A stretch of 64,000 bases of DNA, from the NCBI GenBank assembly GCA_016125455.1, contig WGLS01000001.1:1-64000 (forward strand), given 5' to 3'. Below are positions 9,103 through 17,693 of this stretch, one piece after another. A program made the translations under genes and the position numbers. The first letter of the stretch is position 1, and every line of letters starts with the position of its first letter. The notes beneath the pieces are model-generated. The model saw only the letters and a program-made list of their open reading frames with translations. It was not told the origin of the DNA and did no database searches. Origin of the DNA: Alphaproteobacteria bacterium. GTDB taxonomy: Bacteria > Pseudomonadota > Alphaproteobacteria > Caulobacterales > Parvularculaceae.

Positions 9103-10302
9103 TTATCGTCTGAGCGCTTCAACGCCCGGCAACGCCTTGCCTTCCATCCACTCAAGGAAGGCGCCGCCGGCGGTCGAGACATAGCTGAATTCGTCCGTCA
9201 CGCCTGCATGGTTGAGCGCGGCGACGGTATCCCCGCCGCCGGCCACGGCCGTCAGCATGCCATCCTTCACGCGCCGGGCGGCAAATCGGGCCGCCTCGAT
9301 CGTTGCGGTGTCGAACGGGGGGATCTCGAACGCGCCAAGCGGCCCGTTCCACACCAGCGTCTTCGCGCGCGCGATCACGTCCGCGATGCGGTCGACGCTG
9401 TCCGGGCCGATATCGAGGATCATCTTGTCCGCAGGCGTTGCATCGGCCGCAACGACCTCGTGCGGCGCATGGGCCCTGAACGCCTGCGCGACCACGACGT
9501 CGGTCGGCAGAACGAGCTCGCAGCCGCTCGCCTGCGCCTGGCGGATGATCTCAAGCGCCGTCGCGGCAAGGCCCGGCTCGCACAACGACGCGCCGACCGA
9601 CATGCCCTGCGCAAACAGAAAGGTATTCGCCATGCCGCCGCCGACAATCAGCGCGTCGGCCCGCGCCGCGAGATTCACCAGCAATTCAATCTTGGTCGAG
9701 ACTTTCGCGCCGCCGACGACGCACGCAAGCGGGCGTTCCGGCGCGGAAAGCGCGGCGGCGAGATAGTCAAGCTCGCGCTCCATCGCCTTGCCGGCCGCCG
9801 ACGGCAACAGCCGCGCCACGCCTTCGGTCGAGCCGTGGGCGCGATGCGCGGCGGAGAAAGCGTCGTTCACGTAGGCGTCGGCATTGGCCGCCAGCGCGCG
9901 GGCGAAAGCCGGCTCGTTGGCCTCCTCGCCAGCGTGAAAGCGCGTATTCTCAAGCATCAGGAGATCGCCGTCGCGGAGGGCGGCGATGGCGTCCGCGGCG
10001 GGGCCGTCGATGCAGTCCGCGGCGAAGGCGACGGGCCGGCCGCGCAGTTCGGCGAGCTTTTCCGCCGCCGGGCGCAGCGACATGCCCTCATTGCGCTCGC
10101 CGTTCGGCCGGCCGTAGTGGGACAGCAGGATGACCTTCGCGCCGCGGGCGGCCAGCGCGTCGATGGTCGGCAACGCCCGCTCGATGCGCGTTGCGTCCGT
10201 CACCTCGCCGTTCTGCATTGGCACGTTGAAGTCGACCCGAACGAGAACGCGCTTGCCCGCGACGTCCAGGTCATCGATCGTTCGGTATCCGGCGACGCCC
10301 AT
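9103..10302 (-). CDS. pgk: Phosphoglycerate kinase
   Basis: 399 residues, the standard bacterial length. Transfers phosphate from 1,3-bisphosphoglycerate to ADP. Motifs in order: [11 protein letters not shown] at the N-terminus, the [10 protein letters not shown] substrate loop, [14 protein letters not shown], the hinge around [14 protein letters not shown], and the nucleotide-binding [10 protein letters not shown] near the C-terminus. Sits between the lipoprotein gene and fba, all reading the same way. Confidence 0.97.
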   Translation of the reverse strand: MGVAGYRTIDDLDVAGKRVLVRVDFNVPMQNGEVTDATRIERALPTIDALAARGAKVILLSHYGRPNGERNEGMSLRPAAEKLAELRGRPVAFAADCIDGPAADAIAALRDGDLLMLENTRFHAGEEANEPAFARALAANADAYVNDAFSAAHRAHGSTEGVARLLPSAAGKAMERELDYLAAALSAPERPLACVVGGAKVSTKIELLVNLAARADALIVGGGMANTFLFAQGMSVGASLCEPGLAATALEIIRQAQASGCELVLPTDVVVAQAFRAHAPHEVVAADATPADKMILDIGPDSVDRIADVIARAKTLVWNGPLGAFEIPPFDTATIEAARFAARRVKDGMLTAVAGGGDTVAALNHAGVTDEFSYVSTAGGAFLEWMEGKALPGVEALRR

Positions 10303-10321
10303 ATCCTATCTACCCGGACGA

Positions 10322-10747
10322 TTATTCGGAAACGCAGCGCACGAATGATGTTTCGGGGTTGTCGCCCCGGGTCATGCGGAGCATCTCCCCGTCGACGTCG
10401 AGATCGGCGTATTCGTCGTAGACGACGCCTTCGCCGAGGCAGGCGAGCGTCAGGCGCCAGCCGCCTTCGGTGCCCTCCTCCAAACCAACGATCGTGCAAC
10501 GGGATTCATAGCCGACGACCTCTTCCGTCGTGATTTCGATCGGTCCCGGATCATCAGCGCCCGGTTCGGCGTCGCACCAGCCTTCCTCGGCCGCCCAGAC
10601 GCCGACGAAGGCCGGAGCTGTCTCGCCCGTTTCGAGTTCAGGCTCAAGCGGCTCCCGGTCGACGTCGGGCGCGCGGGAGCACGCGGCGAACAGGGGGACA
10701 AGGACCGCCGCGGCGATGATGCGGGCGGGAACGCGTGCGACTGCCAT
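10322..10747 (-). CDS. Small exported lipoprotein, function unknown
   Basis: 141 residues starting MAVARVPARI, with a signal of about 20 residues and a lipobox LFAAC. The mature part is acidic, with four Cys that could form two disulfides (in EGWCDAEP, YESRCTIV, TLACLGE and the C-terminal FVRCVSE) and a strand-rich pattern. The start at 10747 is chosen because it puts the signal peptide at the N-terminus. It lies between gap and pgk, 19-20 bp from each neighbour, so it is probably co-transcribed with glycolytic genes. Confidence 0.75.
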   Translation of the reverse strand: MAVARVPARIIAAAVLVPLFAACSRAPDVDREPLEPELETGETAPAFVGVWAAEEGWCDAEPGADDPGPIEITTEEVVGYESRCTIVGLEEGTEGGWRLTLACLGEGVVYDEYADLDVDGEMLRMTRGDNPETSFVRCVSE

Positions 10748-10766
10748 TTGCTGCGACCTCCGTTGC

Positions 10767-11774
10767 CTAGAGGAATTTCGCCATCGCGAGCGCCGTGTCC
10801 GACATCCGCGTGGAGAAGCCCCATTCATTGTCGTACCAGGACAGGACCCGGACAAGCTTGCCTTCCAGCACCTGGGTTTGCGGCAGGGCAAAATAGGACG
10901 AGTGCGCATCATGGTTGAAGTCGGCCGAGACGAGCGGCGCGTCGGTGACGGCGAGCACGCCCTTCAGGCGGCCGTTCGCCGCCTCGACCATCGCGGCGTT
11001 CACCTCCTCCGCCGTCGTGTCGCGAGACGGCGTCACCACGAGATCGACGACCGAGACGTTCGGCGTCGGCACGCGGATTGACGACCCGTCGAGCTTTCCC
11101 TTGAGTTCGGGCAGCACGAGCCCGACGGCTTTCGCCGCGCCTGTAGATGTCGGGATCATCGAGGAGGCGGCCGCCCGGGCGCGGTAAAGGTCCTTGTGCA
11201 TCGTGTCGAGGGTCGGCTGATCGCCGGTGTACGAGTGGATCGTCGTCATGTAGCCGCGCTCGATTCCGATGGCGGCGTGCAGCACCTGGGCCACCGGCGC
11301 CAGGCAATTGGTCGTGCACGATGCGTTCGAGACGACGACGTCGTCGGCGCTGAGGGCGTCATGGTTGACGCCGTAGACGATCGTCTTGTCGGCGCCGGTC
11401 GCAGGCGCCGACACGAGCACGCGCCGCGCGCCGCCCTGCAGGTGGGCCGACGCCTTTTCCTTGTCCGCGAAGATGCCGGTGCATTCGAACACGATATCGA
11501 CGCCGAGATCGCCCCAGGGAAGTTTCGCCGGATCGCGCTCGGCGAAAACTTTCATCGGACCGGCGCCGGCGTCGATGGTGTCGGCAGTTGTCTTGATGGC
11601 GTTCGGGAACCGGCCGTGGATCGAATCATACCGCAGCAGGTGCGCGTTCGTTTCCACCGGGCCGAGGTCGTTGATCGCGACCACCTCGATATCCTTGCGG
11701 CCATGTTCGATGATGGACCGCAGCGTCAACCGCCCGATCCTGCCGAAACCGTTGATGCCTACGCGAACGCCCAT
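10767..11774 (-). CDS. gap: Glyceraldehyde-3-phosphate dehydrogenase, type I
   Basis: 335 residues. Oxidises and phosphorylates glyceraldehyde-3-phosphate with NAD(P). Rossmann N-terminus GINGFGRIGRLTLR; catalytic Cys in the signature SNASCTTNCLAPV; histidine partner in TTIHSYTGDQ; C-terminal WYDNEWGFSTRM. First gene of the minus-strand gap - lipoprotein - pgk - fba array. Transketolase, which precedes gap in many alphaproteobacteria, is absent: the gene is directly divergent from DUF4164-zapA across about 220 bp. Confidence 0.97.
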   Translation of the reverse strand: MGVRVGINGFGRIGRLTLRSIIEHGRKDIEVVAINDLGPVETNAHLLRYDSIHGRFPNAIKTTADTIDAGAGPMKVFAERDPAKLPWGDLGVDIVFECTGIFADKEKASAHLQGGARRVLVSAPATGADKTIVYGVNHDALSADDVVVSNASCTTNCLAPVAQVLHAAIGIERGYMTTIHSYTGDQPTLDTMHKDLYRARAAASSMIPTSTGAAKAVGLVLPELKGKLDGSSIRVPTPNVSVVDLVVTPSRDTTAEEVNAAMVEAANGRLKGVLAVTDAPLVSADFNHDAHSSYFALPQTQVLEGKLVRVLSWYDNEWGFSTRMSDTALAMAKFL

Positions 11775-12004
11775 GCGAATTCTCCTCGACCGCGACGCCG
11801 GCGGCCCCGCCCGGAGACGTCCTGAGCAGCCGACGTTTGAAATTGCTGAAATCCGGCGGTCTTTTGCGGGCGACCCGCTCCGGGGTCAAGTGACGCCGGC
11901 TGGACATCAGCCGCGACGTCCCGCACTTTTGCTCTGATTTAACGTTACCAGCGACCGCCGCCGGCAATTCCGCACGGCCGCGATATGGAGGCGTGTTCGC
12001 CTTG

Positions 12005-12457
12005 ATGCAGGCCGGACCGAGCCAGGAACGATCAACGGACGCCGTCCCCGGTGAGTCAGGGATTCATTCTGGTCGCGATTCTGGTCGCGATTCTGGCGGC
12101 GGCGGGGCAGGCGGCGGGGCAGGCGGCGGGGCAGGCGGCGGCGCGCCGCTGGACGACGCCCTGTCGCGCCTGAATGGCGCCCTTGCGGACCTTGAAGGCC
12201 GCCTGTCGCGCCGCATCGACGACGAAACCGCGCGGCGTGAGGAATCCGATGCTGCAATGGACGAGGCCCGGACGGCGCGCGACGCCGCCCGCCGCGCCGC
12301 CGCAGATGTCGCCGCAGCGATCGCCGCCGTCCGGTCGATGATTGACGAGCTGGACGATGCCGACGACGACCGGAGAAGCGAGGACGGCGACAATGCCGGC
12401 GGCAATGCCGGTGAAGGTGACGATGAACGCGACGCCAACCTTGACGCTGAGGGCTGA
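12005..12457 (+). CDS. DUF4164-like coiled-coil protein
   Basis: About 150 residues. After a Gly/Ser/Arg/Asp-rich N-terminus built from 12-bp DNA repeats there is a long heptad-like coiled coil (LDDALSRLNGALADLEGRL onward) and an acidic tail. Short coiled-coil proteins of this type precede zapA in many alphaproteobacteria, suggesting a link to division or the Z-ring; no activity is established here. The start is uncertain: GTG at 11993, TTG at 12002 and ATG at 12005 are possible around a GGAGG site. The stop is 2 bp before zapA. Confidence 0.65.
   Translation: MQAGPSQERSTDAVPGESGIHSGRDSGRDSGGGGAGGGAGGGAGGGAPLDDALSRLNGALADLEGRLSRRIDDETARREESDAAMDEARTARDAARRAAADVAAAIAAVRSMIDELDDADDDRRSEDGDNAGGNAGEGDDERDANLDAEG
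12066..12133. repeat. Two adjoining 12-bp tandem repeats (DUF4164 gene)
   Basis: ATTCTGGTCGCG occurs twice with a partial third (12066-12101), followed directly by three perfect copies of GGCGGCGGGGCA (12098-12133). Both keep the reading frame, giving SGRDSGRD and GGGAGGGA-type peptide repeats. Confidence 0.9.
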
Positions 12458-12459
12458 AG

Positions 12460-12786
12460 ATGGCGCGCGTCGAAATTGAAGTGAACGGCCGACCATACAA
12501 GGTCACCTGCGAGGACGGACAGGAGCGGCGCCTGACCGAGCTTGCCCGGTATCTCGATCGCCACATCGCCGAACTCGCCGAAACCCTTGGCCAGATCGGC
12601 GAAGCGCGAATCCTGCTGCTCGCCGCCCTGACGGTCTGCGATGAGCTGTTCGAGACGCGAGGCCGCCTCGCCGCCGCCGAAGAGCGCGCGCGCGGCGTCG
12701 CAGACCCGTCCGCAGCAGCCGACCGCATCGACGACGCCAGGGCGCGGATCGAGCAGCTTGCCGAAAAGCTGAAGGATGCCGGCTGA
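12460..12786 (+). CDS. zapA: Cell division protein ZapA
   Basis: 108 residues. ZapA bundles FtsZ filaments. The N-terminal beta-alpha head (VEIEVNGRPYKVTC, then LTELARYLDRHIAEL) and the C-terminal coiled coil (residues about 60-105) match the family. It follows the DUF4164-like gene by 2 bp and is almost certainly translated from the same mRNA. In many alphaproteobacteria 6S RNA and 5-formyl-THF cyclo-ligase follow; neither is evident here. Confidence 0.88.
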   Translation: MARVEIEVNGRPYKVTCEDGQERRLTELARYLDRHIAELAETLGQIGEARILLLAALTVCDELFETRGRLAAAEERARGVADPSAAADRIDDARARIEQLAEKLKDAG

Positions 12787-12990
12787 CGCGGCCACCGCCG
12801 CGACGCCCGGCCGTTGCGCAACGGCGCGGCATGAAGGAGCGCTAACCGTCCGTTGACAGATCGTTCAACGATGGCGGCGGCTCGATCCGGTGCAATCCGC
12901 GCCTCATCTGAATTGCCGCGGCGCGCCGGGCTTTCCTGTCTTGACGCGCCTTCAGGCCGCCAACCAGCCTCGCCCCGGTCGGCACGCGCC

Positions 12991-13842
12991 TTAGCCGCGG
13001 CGGCGGACGTCGGCGATGAGGGCCAGGGCTTCGGCGTGCAGCGGGGCGCTGCCGGCGGCAAGAATTTCGCCGCGGTCGTCCGCGCCCGGCCGCTCGCCGC
13101 GCCAGTTCGTCACGACGCCGCCCGCGCCCTCGATCACCGGGACAAGCGCTGCGTAGTCGTGCCGCTGCAACCCCGCCTCCATCACGAGGTCCATCTCGCC
13201 AAGCGCGAGCAGCGCATAGCCATAGGCGTCGAACCCGAAGCGCGCCAGCCGCGCGGCGTCGGCCACCGCCTCGAACGCCAGGGCCTCGGCCCGGGTGAAA
13301 TACGCCGTCGAACGCGGATCGGTCGTGGTAATGCGGGCCTTGCCCAGTTCAGCGCAACCGCTGACGCGGGACGGCGCCTCGACGCCGGCGCGGCGATAGA
13401 CGCAGGCGGCGCCGTCGCCAATCCAGCGTTCGTCCGTAAACGGCTGATCTATGACGCCAAGCACGGGCGACTGATTGATTTCGTGAGCGATCAGCGTCGC
13501 CCACGTGGCCGCCCCGCACACGAACGCCCGCGTGCCGTCGACCGGATCGAGCACCCACCGCGCAGACGCTTCGGGTCGCGTCTCGCCGAACTCTTCGCCA
13601 AGAATGCCATGATCGGGATACATCGCCTCGATGAGGCGACGCTGGGCGCGTTCGGCTTCGCGGTCCGCGTCCGTGACCGGATCGAACCACATGCCGGCCT
13701 TGTTGTAGATTTGCGCGCCGGCGCGAAAGCGCGGCAGCGTTTCCGCCCGCGCCGCATCGGCGAGGCGTTCGGCAAAGGGCTTTATGTGTGGGTCTGGAGT
13801 CGGGCCGCGCTGGCGGTCTTTGCGGTCTGGCGTCACTGTCAT
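12991..13842 (-). CDS. hisN: Inositol monophosphatase-family phosphatase, probably histidinol-phosphatase
   Basis: 283 residues. Metal-dependent phosphatase fold with DPVTDADRE, GEEFGE and the signature WVLDPVDGTRAF, followed by a C-terminal HDYAALVPVIEGAGG, where His-Asp replaces the Trp-Asp common in inositol monophosphatases. This pattern is that of HisN-type L-histidinol-phosphate phosphatases, which complete histidine synthesis in bacteria lacking HisB-type phosphatase. No other his gene is nearby, so the substrate is inferred from sequence style only. Confidence 0.8.
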   Translation of the reverse strand: MTVTPDRKDRQRGPTPDPHIKPFAERLADAARAETLPRFRAGAQIYNKAGMWFDPVTDADREAERAQRRLIEAMYPDHGILGEEFGETRPEASARWVLDPVDGTRAFVCGAATWATLIAHEINQSPVLGVIDQPFTDERWIGDGAACVYRRAGVEAPSRVSGCAELGKARITTTDPRSTAYFTRAEALAFEAVADAARLARFGFDAYGYALLALGEMDLVMEAGLQRHDYAALVPVIEGAGGVVTNWRGERPGADDRGEILAAGSAPLHAEALALIADVRRRG

Positions 13843-13889
13843 GACAGGACGATGGGCGTTTCACCGCCGCAGGTAAAGCCGCCGCCGCA

Positions 13890-13915
13890 GCGCCGGGCCC
13901 TTTCGGGCCCGACGC
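13890..13915 (-). terminator. Strong GAAA-capped hairpin after the XRE gene
   Basis: An 11-bp stem (one G-T wobble) closes a TTTC/GAAA tetraloop (13901-13904). On the minus strand the loop is GAAA, a GNRA type. It lies 50 bp beyond the XRE stop and before hisN. No T-run follows, so it may be a processing or stability hairpin rather than an intrinsic terminator. Confidence 0.5.
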
Positions 13916-13964
13916 TCCGCAGGCATCGCGGAGGAAAGCGACAGGTTCAGGCGCAGGCGCGCGT

Positions 13965-14354
13965 TCAGGCTTCGCCCGACATCGCCTTTGCAAGGTCGAG
14001 CAGCCGCCGGCGCGGCTCTTCGTTGAGGCGGTAGTAGGCTCGGACGAGATCGATCGTGTCCTTGTCCTGGAAGGCGTCGACCGGAGCGTCCGTGTGCGTA
14101 CCGTTGCCGTTCGCATAGTGGGCGTGTTCTTCTGCGTCTTCCGCGCCGTCAAAAAAGTATGCGACGGGCACTTCAAGCGCCTTGGCGAGCGCCCACAGGC
14201 GCGACGCGGAAATGCGGTTGGCGCCGCTTTCGTATTTCTGGATCTGCTGGAACCGGATGTTGACGGCGTCCGCGAGCTTTTGCTGCGTCATGCCGAGCAG
14301 CCGCCGCCGCTGGCGCAGGCGCTTGCCGACATACAAGTCGATGGGATGGGCCAT
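13965..14354 (-). CDS. XRE-family regulator, PraR-like
   Basis: 129 residues. N-terminal Cro/CI helix-turn-helix: GKRLRQRRRLLGMTQQKLADA, then FQQIQKYESGANRISASRLWALAKALEVPVAYFF. This matches the PraR-type regulators of alphaproteobacteria, which have a DNA-binding domain followed by a short acidic linker and a C-terminal helix (here LVRAYYRLNEEPRRRLLDLAKA). PraR relatives control biofilm, surface or symbiosis genes in rhizobia; the targets here are unknown. The upstream region holds an AT-rich TATTATTAT promoter-like patch at about 14460-14472. Confidence 0.85.
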   Translation of the reverse strand: MAHPIDLYVGKRLRQRRRLLGMTQQKLADAVNIRFQQIQKYESGANRISASRLWALAKALEVPVAYFFDGAEDAEEHAHYANGNGTHTDAPVDAFQDKDTIDLVRAYYRLNEEPRRRLLDLAKAMSGEA

Positions 14355-14641
14355 GTCGCTATTCCTCCTTGCGACGCCCGCCGCAGCCCTGATGCCGCGC
14401 CGGCGCGTGCCGAAGGAAAGGCAAAGCGCGTGCCGCTCGCCGTTAACTCGTTGATTTTGTTATATTATTATCCGGCGACGCGACGCCTTCGCCTGATTGG
14501 GGCGCGAAAACAGCGGTCCGGATTCCCCTTTCGGGGCGCCTGGAGCGGAATGCCGCGAAAATGGGTCGCGGTTTCGCGGCCGCACCTGTTCATGCCGCGC
14601 TGGTTAAAACAGCGCTGATTCAGGCCGCGCGTGGGGCGGCT
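14355..14641. other. Structured intergenic region with three hairpins
   Basis: No ORF is credible. Three inverted repeats follow one another: CCCC-TTTC-GGGG (14525-14536), GCCGCGAAA / TTTCGCGGC (14552-14580, 11-bp loop) and GCGCTG / CAGCGC (14597-14615, 7-bp loop). They lie just beyond the stop of the glycosyltransferase and upstream of the XRE gene, so they could form its 3' end structure or belong to the XRE leader. Confidence 0.5.
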
Positions 14642-16069
14642 TTAGTCGATCATCCGAGCCGAGCGCAGCCAGAACTCCTCGTCGAAGCCGGGCATTTCGA
14701 GATTTGCGACGAACTGGCGGGTTGCAGCCTCCCATGAGAAATTCTGCGCCCAGGCGCGGCACGCCTCAGGATCGCGGCGCTCAAGGGCGGCGAGGCAGGC
14801 CGTGCGCAAGTCCTCGTCGAGGGCGCCGCAGCCCGGCGGCGCGCTCTCAAGAATGTCGACCGGGCCGCGCACGGGATAGGCCGCAACCGGGACGCCGCAG
14901 GCGAGCGCCTCGACGTTGACGAGTCCGAACGTGTCGGTCCGCGAAGGGAAAACGAAGACGTCCGCCGCTCGATAGCAAGCCGTCAGGTCTTCGCCGAATT
15001 TCGGGCCGACAAAGACGGCGTCCCTGTACCGGGCTTCGAGTTCTGCCCGTTGCGGCCCCTCGCCGACGATGACCTTAGAGCCCGGCAGGTCCAGCTCGAT
15101 GAAGTCCTCGATGCTCTTCTCCACCGCGATGCGCCCGACATAAAGCCAGATCGGTCCTTTGATGCCGTCGAAGACATTGGAATCGCCAGGCGAGAATGCG
15201 TCAAGATCGACCCCGCGGGGCCACAGCCGCATCTTGTTGAAGCCCCTCTCGGCCATCTCGTCCATGACGCCCTTGGTGGCGACCATCATCGCCTCTCCGT
15301 CGCGGTGGAAGTCGCGCAACACCGCATAGCCCCACGACAGGGGCGCGCCAGTGCGCGCGTTCACGTACTCGGCGAATCGCGTGTGAAAACTCGTCGTGAA
15401 CGGATAGTTCCGCCGTTTGCAGAACCGGCGCGCCGCCCGGCCGATCGGGCCTTCGGTCGCGATATGGATCGCGTCGGGCTTGAAGTCGTTCAGTAGCTTG
15501 GACACCTTCCGGTTCGGCAGGATCGCCAGCCGGATCTCGGAGTAGGTCGGCAGGGGCACCGAATGGAACATGTCCGGCGTGATGTAGAGCACTTCATTGC
15601 CGAACTCGGTAAGCACGTCGCCGAGCGTTTCCAGGGTTCGGACAACGCCGTTGAGCTGCGGCTTCCAGGCATCGGTCGCGATCGCGATCCTGATCCCCTG
15701 GCGACCGGTCGGCATCTGGAACCGCTGCTTGGCGCGGGTCAGCCGTCCAACGCCTGCGCGGATGCGTTTCAGCCGCCCGGGGCGATCGGCCGGGATGTCC
15801 GCACGCGCATCGAAGGGAACATCGCCGGTTGCAGGCGCGGGCGTTTCACGATCGCCGCCGTCTTCAGCATCTTGCGCAGCATTTTGCGCAGCATTGCCGG
15901 CGGCGTCGCCTTCCCGCACGTCGCCGGCCGCCCCTTCCGTTTCGTCGGACGACGTAGACTCGGTTGCGCCAGCCCCGGTCGCAAGAGGGCCAGCCGCACG
16001 CGTGTCGGGCATTGAAGGGTTGGGCGCGTCCGGCGCCGCGGTCGGTTTGTTGGTTGAATCGTCAGTCAT
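14642..16069 (-). CDS. GT4-family glycosyltransferase
   Basis: 475 residues. The first ~125 residues are low complexity (Ala, Asp, Thr) with 12-bp-encoded NAAQNAAQ repeats. The GT-B domain then starts IRIAIATDAWKPQLNGVVRTL, with FHTRFAEY in the acceptor half and LYVGRIAVEKSIEDF, the nucleotide-sugar EX7E-like region (SRTDTFGLVNVEALACG) and VRGPVDIL in the C-half. It resembles alpha-mannosyl/glucosyl transferases acting on diacylglycerol-type lipids in alphaproteobacteria. Donor and acceptor cannot be read from sequence. A start downstream of the repeats remains possible. Confidence 0.82.
   Translation of the reverse strand: MTDDSTNKPTAAPDAPNPSMPDTRAAGPLATGAGATESTSSDETEGAAGDVREGDAAGNAAQNAAQDAEDGGDRETPAPATGDVPFDARADIPADRPGRLKRIRAGVGRLTRAKQRFQMPTGRQGIRIAIATDAWKPQLNGVVRTLETLGDVLTEFGNEVLYITPDMFHSVPLPTYSEIRLAILPNRKVSKLLNDFKPDAIHIATEGPIGRAARRFCKRRNYPFTTSFHTRFAEYVNARTGAPLSWGYAVLRDFHRDGEAMMVATKGVMDEMAERGFNKMRLWPRGVDLDAFSPGDSNVFDGIKGPIWLYVGRIAVEKSIEDFIELDLPGSKVIVGEGPQRAELEARYRDAVFVGPKFGEDLTACYRAADVFVFPSRTDTFGLVNVEALACGVPVAAYPVRGPVDILESAPPGCGALDEDLRTACLAALERRDPEACRAWAQNFSWEAATRQFVANLEMPGFDEEFWLRSARMID
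15865..15894. repeat. 12-bp tandem repeat (GT4 gene N-terminus)
   Basis: CAGCATCTTGCG and CAGCATTTTGCG are adjacent, followed by a half copy (CAGCAT). In frame on the minus strand they encode repeated Asn/Asp-Ala-Ala-Gln. Confidence 0.75.
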
Positions 16070-16477
16070 CAGCCTGGCGTAGCTCTCCTCGACGCGCTGC
16101 CTCGGTTCGGTTCGGGCTTTGTTGATTGCGCCTGTCTGGCCTTAATTGAGGGGTGGTGCGGGTGCGCCCGCCGAGCGCGCCGCCGCCAACGGGCCCAGGC
16201 GGATTGCGAAGGTCGCCTGCCTATGCGAGGGCATCGGGTCGGGCGTCGATAACGGCGTCGCCAACGATCTACTGCCTCCGGATAGCGCCCGTCCAGACCG
16301 ACCGCGGCACAACCATGCGGCGTCGCCGACAGGTCAGGATCAGGCGCTCAGCGCGACAAGGTCAACGCAAAAGCGGCAACGCCACTGGCCGAAACAAGCC
16401 GAAAAGCGGTTCAGAAAATTTCTTGCTGCGGCGCCATATTTTTGTTGCGGCGCAAAAAACCGCCCGATAGGCTCTGC
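16070..16477. other. Gap without a gene, ending in an sRNA promoter region
   Basis: No ORF in these 408 bp has family features. The right end holds a possible promoter for the sRNA: TTGTTG (16442-16447), 18 bp, then GATAGG (16466-16471). Confidence 0.4.
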
Positions 16478-16562
16478 GTTGCGGCGCTCGCGCGCCGTGG
16501 CCCTTCTTGGGCGTTTCCTCCCTATGACTTCGCCGCGAGGTTCGCCTCGCGGCCTTTTTTTT
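16478..16562 (+). ncRNA. MmgR/alpha-r8-like small RNA with UUUCCUCCCU
   Basis: About 85 nt. The predicted structure is hairpin GGCGC-TCGC-GCGCC (16483-16496), hairpin GCCC-TTCTT-GGGC (16500-16512), a single-stranded TTTCCTCCCT (16514-16523), and an intrinsic terminator: stem CCGCGAGG / CCTCGCGG with a TTCG loop (16533-16552) and eight Ts to 16562. The conserved 10-mer UUUCCUCCCU between a stem and a rho-independent terminator is, from memory, the hallmark of the alpha-r8 family, whose Sinorhizobium member MmgR limits polyhydroxybutyrate accumulation. The 10-mer is anti-Shine-Dalgarno-like and could block translation starts. The 5' end is estimated. Confidence 0.72.
16533..16562 (+). terminator. 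Rho-independent terminator of the sRNA
   Basis: A perfect 8-bp GC stem, UUCG tetraloop, two C and then eight T residues. It ends 6 bp before the stop codon of the convergent N-formylglutamate amidohydrolase gene. Confidence 0.9.
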
Positions 16563-16568
16563 GCGCTT

Positions 16569-17501
16569 TTACTCCGCGGCGTGGGCGGGGCGCAAGAAGT
16601 AAGGCGAAATGTCGCCAAGGGAATCGATCAGCTGGCAGATGGATTCCCGCAGGCCCGCGAAGCCGTCGTGCCGGGCAAGCCGGCGTTCATCAAGATATAG
16701 CGAACGGTTGATTTCGATCTGCAGGACATGGACGCCTTCGTCCGGCCGGCCATAGGTGGCGGCCACATGTCCGCCTGCATAAGGATTGTTGCGCGAGACC
16801 GCGTAGCCCATGCTGGCGAGCGACTGCTCCACAAGGGCGGTCAGGCTGCTCGCGCACGAGGAGCCATAGCGGTCGCCAAGCACGAAATCGATCGCCCTTT
16901 CGCCGCGCCGGAACGGCGCCCCGCCAAGCGACGGCATGGAATGGCAGTCGATCACGACGGCGCAGCCGAATTCCGCGCGGGTTCGCCCGATCAGGTCGGC
17001 GAGCGCGCGATGGTAGGGGTCGTAGCAGGTCTCAAGGCGTCGGCGGGCCTCGAAGAATTTCAGCTTGCGGGAATAGATATCGTGTCCGTCGGCGACGATG
17101 CGCGGAATGACCCCGAGCCCGGCCCGCACCCTGTGCGACCGCGGATCGACTTCCTCCGTCTCCGGATCAACGAACATGCGCGGGTCGATCTCGTTCCGGG
17201 CGCGGTTCACGTCAACATAGGCCCGCGGGAACAGCGCGCGCAGCAGCGGCGAACCGAACCGCGGCGCGTCGTCGAACAAAAGATCAACGTACCCGTCCTC
17301 CGACTGGCGCAGGGCGTGCCGGTCGAGGCGGCTGATCGCGAGAAACTCAGGCGCATAGCGCCGGCCCGAATGGGGCGAAGCGTAAATCAGCGGGCTCGTC
17401 TGGATGCCCGGCTCGATGACCTCGACAACGCGCGCAGGCGCCTCGCCGGCCGCATCCGCGACGCCGCGTCCTTCTCGGGATCCGGAAAAGCGTTCGTTCA
17501 T
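16569..17501 (-). CDS. N-formylglutamate amidohydrolase family protein
   Basis: 310 residues. Family motifs are YASPHSGRRYAPEF with an early His, the SEDGYVDLLFD acidic motif, FPRAYVDVNRARNEIDP, VIDCHSMPSL and the C-terminal YGRPDEGVHVLQIEINRSLYLDE. The fold is that of Zn-dependent amidohydrolases releasing formate from N-formylglutamate in histidine breakdown; many alphaproteobacterial copies stand outside hut operons, as here, so the physiological substrate is uncertain. It is divergent from cpdR, a conserved alphaproteobacterial arrangement. Confidence 0.88.
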   Translation of the reverse strand: MNERFSGSREGRGVADAAGEAPARVVEVIEPGIQTSPLIYASPHSGRRYAPEFLAISRLDRHALRQSEDGYVDLLFDDAPRFGSPLLRALFPRAYVDVNRARNEIDPRMFVDPETEEVDPRSHRVRAGLGVIPRIVADGHDIYSRKLKFFEARRRLETCYDPYHRALADLIGRTRAEFGCAVVIDCHSMPSLGGAPFRRGERAIDFVLGDRYGSSCASSLTALVEQSLASMGYAVSRNNPYAGGHVAATYGRPDEGVHVLQIEINRSLYLDERRLARHDGFAGLRESICQLIDSLGDISPYFLRPAHAAE

Positions 17502-17693
17502 GATTGGACGTTTATCGTGCTTCAGCGGCGGCGGACGGTAACATATGAGTCGTTAACGCCCCGCCCGGTCAACTCGAACCTCGGGACGACCGCGACAATT
17601 CATGTGACGGGCGCGAGAAAAATTGCGTTGGAACGGCGAACTGAGCTAACGGGCCAATAAAGTTCGCAACGCAGTGCGAAGGATTCAGAGACC

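Noticed and set aside
8875-10533. Long plus-strand reading frame (552 codons)
   Set aside because: It lies antisense to fba, pgk and the lipoprotein gene, is rich in Arg/His/Gly as expected from GC-rich shadow frames, and shows no domain.
12098-12133. GC-rich 12-bp repeats as a possible short CRISPR or mini-satellite origin
   Set aside because: The units are directly adjacent without spacers and preserve the reading frame of a coiled-coil protein.
12787-12990. Possible 6S RNA downstream of zapA
   Set aside because: The position is right for alphaproteobacteria, but I could not find the closing stem or central bubble pattern in this 200-bp gap. A covariance search would decide.
11907-13061. 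Minus-strand reading frame (384 codons) across zapA
   Set aside because: Antisense to DUF4164-zapA, which have clear family features and coupled spacing.
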